A stretch of DNA of 64,000 nucleotides from Epiperipatus broadwayi (lineage: Eukaryota; Onychophora; Udeonychophora; Euonychophora; Peripatidae), in NCBI GenBank assembly GCA_028023455.1, contig JAQFVV010000022.1, positions 7,089,100-7,153,099 on the forward strand, in the 5' to 3' direction. Below the pieces are notes generated by a model, which had not been told where the DNA came from, ran no database searches, and saw nothing but the letters and a program-made list of their open reading frames with translations. This document shows positions 59,790 through 64,000 of this stretch, piece by piece. The number at the start of each line of letters is the position of its first letter. Position 1 is the stretch's first letter. The translations under genes were made by a program, and so were the position numbers.

Positions 59790-60650
59790 TAAATAAAATC
59801 ATTTAAAAATATTTTTCCTATTAGTTCTTTTTTGTCTTTTAAATTTATTGGTGTATTGCTGTCTTTCTCAGTACTTTGAGTTATCTTTTTGGGTTTCATT
59901 CAATTCTGAACATTTTTAAAATCTATTAATATTTTAAAATGTAATTCATCCTATTTTAATATATTACTACTAATCCTTAATAGACATTGTCTCTCTATCA
60001 CTGCTTTAAAATCTTACTAATTGATTATTTCATATTCTTTCTTTGTTTTTTCATTCAAATCTACTGGTGACCAGCTATCTCTATAATAGTTCAGTTTCAG
60101 TAATCTTTTTGATTTCATTCAACTCTGAATATTTTTGAAGTCTGTTAAAATTTAAAATGCACTTTATCTTAATATATTAACATTATTCTTAATAAACTTT
60201 GTTTTTCTATCGCTGCTATTTATAATACATATTTTACATCTTACTAATCGCTTATCAGTTTGTATTAAATTTATTAAACATATTAAATTTGAAATATTGT
60301 ACATATTTTCTAATATTAAAGCATAAACAAAATTTTCTGTACTTTCATTTGGATGCTTCCATGGTTATTTTAAATTTTTATATTAAAAGAAATTCATAAT
60401 ATACAATTTGGTTTTTTTTTGGAAATTTCACAAGTCTATATATTCTCTCATTTCTTATTTCCATAACCAACTTTACTTAAAGCACTTTCATTTATCAATT
60501 ATTTTCCCATTACAAAATTCTTCTGTATATCTATATAAAAATTCTTTATTTCTTTAATTCAATGAAAACATGGGTCGTAAACTTGAATTATCGATATTTG
60601 ATATTGTCATTAAATAGATATATATTACTGTCATCATAAAAAATATCTTT
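59790..60650 (-). mobile_element. Old, internally duplicated RTE fragment
   Basis: 60340-60640 matches, with many changes, the endonuclease part of the full copy (the plus-strand text CTTTCATTTGGATGCTTCCA, then TATTCTCTCATTTCT). 59860-60300 matches the linker between endonuclease and polymerase. That linker part occurs twice, about 59845-60020 and 60105-60280. No frame survives. It may be a much older insertion than its neighbour at 57656-59343. Confidence 0.65.
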
Positions 60651-60799
60651 GATATTTTATTATTTGGTTCTCTCTGTAATATATAAAAATTGTGCATGTT
60701 AATATTAAAAATTACTATTTTAAGATTTTTTTTTTCTTAAGAAAAATACTGTTTACAATGGTTAATTAACTTTATAAGATATTGTAATTTTTAAAAATA
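60651..60799. other. No feature recognised
   Basis: Short AT-rich spacer. Confidence 0.5.
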
Positions 60800-60960
60800 A
60801 TATTGTGAGGGCGCCACTGTTTAAACAAAACTCAGCTGTTTCTGTTCAATCTAAGTTGGTGGTAATTATGCTGCTGTCAAGGCAATAATTTAACGCAGCT
60901 CGTCTATGTGGGAGATGTGCTTGGGAAAGTGATATTTATCTTTTGTAACCGACCAAACAT
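60800..60960. other. Locally GC-richer block, possible promoter or exon
   Basis: About 160 bp with several CG dinucleotides (GGGCGCCAC, AACGCAGCTCGTC, AACCGACC), unlike the surrounding DNA. It belongs to no repeat found here and has no long open frame. It could be a promoter or first exon, or simply another unrecognised repeat. Confidence 0.3.
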
Positions 60961-62447
60961 AGAAATGTTTATAATTACATGTAGGAACAAATTTTTAGTA
61001 ATAAACTGGAGTTTTACCTATCATTATAAACAAAATATTAATAAAAATGTTAATATATTAATTTGAAATAGTGTAACATTCCTAAAAATATTACAATTAT
61101 CTATATTTTTATGAATTTTACATTATTTCAAATTAATATTGTATTAATATTTTTATTTAATGTTGTTTGTAATAAATCAGCTTCCAATTTAATATTAAAA
61201 ATTTGTTGAGAGTTGATCAACCATTACAATCCAGTTTTGTAAGAATCCTATGCAGTATATAGTTTTAATGTAAATAAATTTATTTTATAATAAATATAAG
61301 TATTTTAGTCTTATTTGTTCAACATAAATGCTAAATGATATGCTGAGGGTAGATTTACTAACTGATGATAGTAAGCAGTATTAAAAAAAAAATTCGATCC
61401 TTAACAATGGTAATTTTATATAATGTCGCTTCCTATCATAACTTTGTGTGTATGCTACTAATTCTGAGCATGCTCAAAAAATTAATTTTGTTCTGACAAT
61501 GGTTAATAATTCAAAATATTTTTTTCTTTTCTCCATAGTCAAGAATGCCTTCAAGCAATTACCTGGAAAGGAAAAACATAAGTTATATATATATTTGTGG
61601 TTTTGATGACCCAAAAGTTGTAAACCAATCGATTATGGCAATCAAGTCATGTGATTTGGAATTTAATCTCTAAAGAAAATCGTAAACGTTAAATATAGTC
61701 CAATTCCTAAACAATGGCATGTCTTTCGTTCGCAGTAATGTAAATATTAAATGGCTGAAAAAGCTTTGATTAATTCTAGGCAAATAATTTTACATGAAAC
61801 ATCAAAAATATGATCGCTATTTTTTAAAGTACTTCCCTAATTTAAATAGTATTTAAACAAGATTTATTTCAAAGAGTATACAGGAAATTTTACAAACTAT
61901 CGACACCTACATTTAAAGCGATCAGAGGAGATAGATAAAATGTATGCGGATCAATTGTGTATTAATACATAGCATAGGAATAGATGTAATTATAATAATT
62001 TCTGTTTCATCATATATAATATGTAAACTATTATTGTCTTCCAGCTGTAAATCTTTAGCCGAATATTGCTGAGTTATACAAAACAGTTTTTCTAGGTAAA
62101 TAATGCAAGCAATCATTTAGAGCATGTAGATGGTTATCATTCTTTTCTTTTTTGAATTATCACTTTTACTAATATATATTTATTTGCTTCTGTATACTGC
62201 ATTTAAATAACTGGCAAAGTTATTTTTCCACTGCTAACAATAATAACTGTAAAGGCTAGCTATTGGTACTATAATTACTTACAATGATGTTTATACATAA
62301 AAAAAAAAAAAATTAATTTTCATGATAATAGTATATTTTATATTCCTACACACTTCATGTATATGCGTATCTATAACAGTATATTTTTTGTGATTATATA
62401 AACAGTTCAAATGACTTTTAAGGGCAATATAAAGATTTCAGGTCAGT
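60961..62447. other. Mostly featureless; one possible small exon
   Basis: A 42-codon frame at 61545-61673 begins with an ATG seven bases after a T-rich tract ending CCATAG, which could be an acceptor. No family is recognised and the start is unsupported. Nothing else was found. Confidence 0.3.
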
Positions 62448-62740
62448 CAACAAAGTATGGAGAGATGCCCATCTGAGAATAACGGAAAGGAATTGAAAGA
62501 GAAATATGTGAATGAAAGAACAAACAGATATCATTGAAAGAATTAAGAGACAAATGGAGCAGGGCTGAACATATTTTTAGATAATAAAACTGGATCCCAA
62601 GACTTGTAAAAGATCTAGAAAGAGATGAATAAAAAATTTATGATGGGGAGAAGCAAGGCTAAATGATTTGGAAAAACTGGATCAAATTTGGGACAATCTT
62701 CATTCTATAGCAGATCAATAATAGTTGAAAATAATGATGT
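62448..62740 (+). mobile_element. RTE LINE 3'-end fragment, plus strand
   Basis: Matches the last ~300 bp of the RTE copies (TATGGAGAGATG, then ATATCATTGAAAGAATTAAG, CTGGATCCCAAGACTTGTAA and GCAGATCAATAATAGTTGAA). It retains the segment deleted from the copy at 23005-26279. Several indels are present; the TGA tail has decayed to ATAATGATG. Confidence 0.85.
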
Positions 62741-63440
62741 ATAAATTCAAAGAGCATATCACTTTTCTTTGCCTAGGGGCACAACTTTTTGAATATAACC
62801 TAGAGTAAATGCAATGTTTCAAGTTAGCTAGCATAATTAATGAGTAACAACACCTCAAACTTTACAACATTTAAAGATGTTCATAAATAAATCAATATTT
62901 TATTTAGTGAACTAAAGTGCACTTATTTAGAATTTTGTTTTAATCAATTCACTTACATACATATATCTTTGAATTTTATAAATAAGACATTAATAGAACT
63001 TTTTGAATAAGCATGAACAATCAATGCTTCAATTCATTTGGAGTAATTTTGAATCTGTAAGAATTTAAAAATATTTTATACAGAATAAAAACTGCAACAG
63101 TTTTTGATAGAGAGATTGGAACTGTATGGTATTTGTAATGTTATAATACCTAAGTTTCTATTTACTTTCCATCTTGCAGCAGAATAATTGTTTAAAAAAT
63201 CGAATGCATTTTCAGTATACCAATAATGACCAGTTAAGTAACAAGAGACAAAATATTTTTTGTTTAATCTTTCTGTCAAGTAATTTGTATCAGTTAGTTT
63301 TGGCAGTGTGTATCATTAATATTAGAACGAACTGTGACTTTAAAAATGTTCTAACTCATTTGGTTAATTATGTCTAAGAAGTTTATCTAATGTGAGAAGC
63401 AGATTACATCTAGAATATTTATAGAAAGTTACTGTAAGAT
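62741..63440. other. No feature recognised
   Basis: AT-rich sequence between two RTE fragments; two 67-codon overlapping frames here show no family. Confidence 0.45.
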
Positions 63441-64000
63441 TAAGAAACACCATGGTCTTTCTTCTCAGTTGCCTGATAAGGCAAAATGAACTTGTGTGTG
63501 AATGAAAAAATTGTTTCTAATAGATATATACAATCATGACAGACAAAAATAAATATGGCCCTTATTCCCAGAAGTCTGTAAAGTCACTAGCCAAAGCAGC
63601 AATTGGTGACCGAAGGTGGAGGGTGCTAAAAATCCCCTGATTGCAGACTTAGCCTGCCATTTGATGATGGCTTTTTATTTAGGTACTTACAACTGCAGGT
63701 CACTTTCAAGTGAAGAAATATTGCAAGAATTGGAAGAACTCTCATATTAAATGGGATATTATTGGATTTTGTAAAGTTAGAAGAAAAGGTGAAGAGACAA
63801 TTGATTTAAAAAGTGGACTTGTATTCTACTATAAAGACACAAATATTGTAAATACAAGTGGAGTAGGATTCATTATAAATAAAAAGTGGAAGAACAACAT
63901 TGTGGAGATTGATGGTATATTGGATGGAGTGGCAAGATTAGTTATTCAATTTAATAGCAGATACCAAATGCAGATAATTCAGGTTTATGACCCAACAAGT
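63441..64000 (+). mobile_element. RTE LINE 5' part, plus strand, running off the window
   Basis: From AAGAAACACCATGGTCTTTC the sequence follows the leader and endonuclease of the full copy: LGTYNCRSLSSE, then a frameshift near 63745, then IKWDIIGFCKVRRKGEETID, KNNIVEIDG and QIIQVYDPTS at the edge. The leader upstream of 63441 is missing compared with 26050-26279, so it is slightly 5'-truncated. The catalytic glutamate position in LCEVR reads as lysine here (FCKVR), so this copy is inactive as far as visible. Confidence 0.9.

Overview
The window reads as non-coding-rich metazoan DNA. It is strongly AT-rich, full of microsatellites, foldback repeats and decayed transposons, and holds one short host gene split by very long introns. 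The repeat mix is RTE-clade LINEs with TGATGA-type 3' tails, ZBED-like hAT transposons, a Penelope-like fragment, Ty3/Gypsy remnants and palindromic AT-rich elements. This suggests a lophotrochozoan, most likely a cephalopod such as an octopus. That assignment is inference from repeat style, not proof.

Host gene. Three plus-strand exons (11639-11821, 16728-16812, 43113-43309) join in frame through GT-AG introns (phase 0, then phase 1) into a 154-residue protein with a polyadenylation signal downstream. It looks like a small ciliary microtubule-inner protein, closest in my recollection to CFAP68/C11orf1, with CFAP107 as the alternative. The introns of 4.9 kb and 26.3 kb are filled with mobile DNA.

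Layout. 1-11.6 kb: foldback repeats, a 190-bp ATT microsatellite and a nearly perfect 0.84-kb palindrome carrying the GIY-YIG end of a Penelope-like element. 11.6-16.8 kb: exons 1 and 2 with three foldback insertions in between. 17.0-20.0 kb: a decayed hAT transposon nested with a young hAT MITE and a palindrome. 23.0-26.3 kb: a full-length RTE LINE on the minus strand with a 12-bp target-site duplication. 26.3-30.9 kb: two direct ~1-kb repeats around a Gypsy integrase remnant and a 60-bp poly-C tract; one repeat carries a tRNA-like SINE that the other lacks. 39.7-42.1 kb: a complete young LTR retroelement with matched LTRs, primer-binding site, polypurine tract and 5-bp target duplication, whose only gene is a Gag with zinc knuckles and a long coiled coil. 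43.1-43.3 kb: last exon of the host gene. 43.7-49.6 kb and 56.7-59.8 kb: two diverged copies of one ancestral segment, each interrupted by different transposons, so each copy shows the other's empty sites. 51.6-54.3 kb: a decayed minus-strand gag-bearing retroelement. 59.8-64.0 kb: further RTE fragments of different ages, the last running off the end.

How the parts relate. Apart from the host gene, everything recognisable is selfish DNA. The best candidates for mobilisation are the gag-only LTR element (it would need reverse transcriptase and integrase from elsewhere) and the hAT MITE (it would need a related transposase). The hAT at 43770-46255 shares termini with that MITE, but its own transposase frame is broken.
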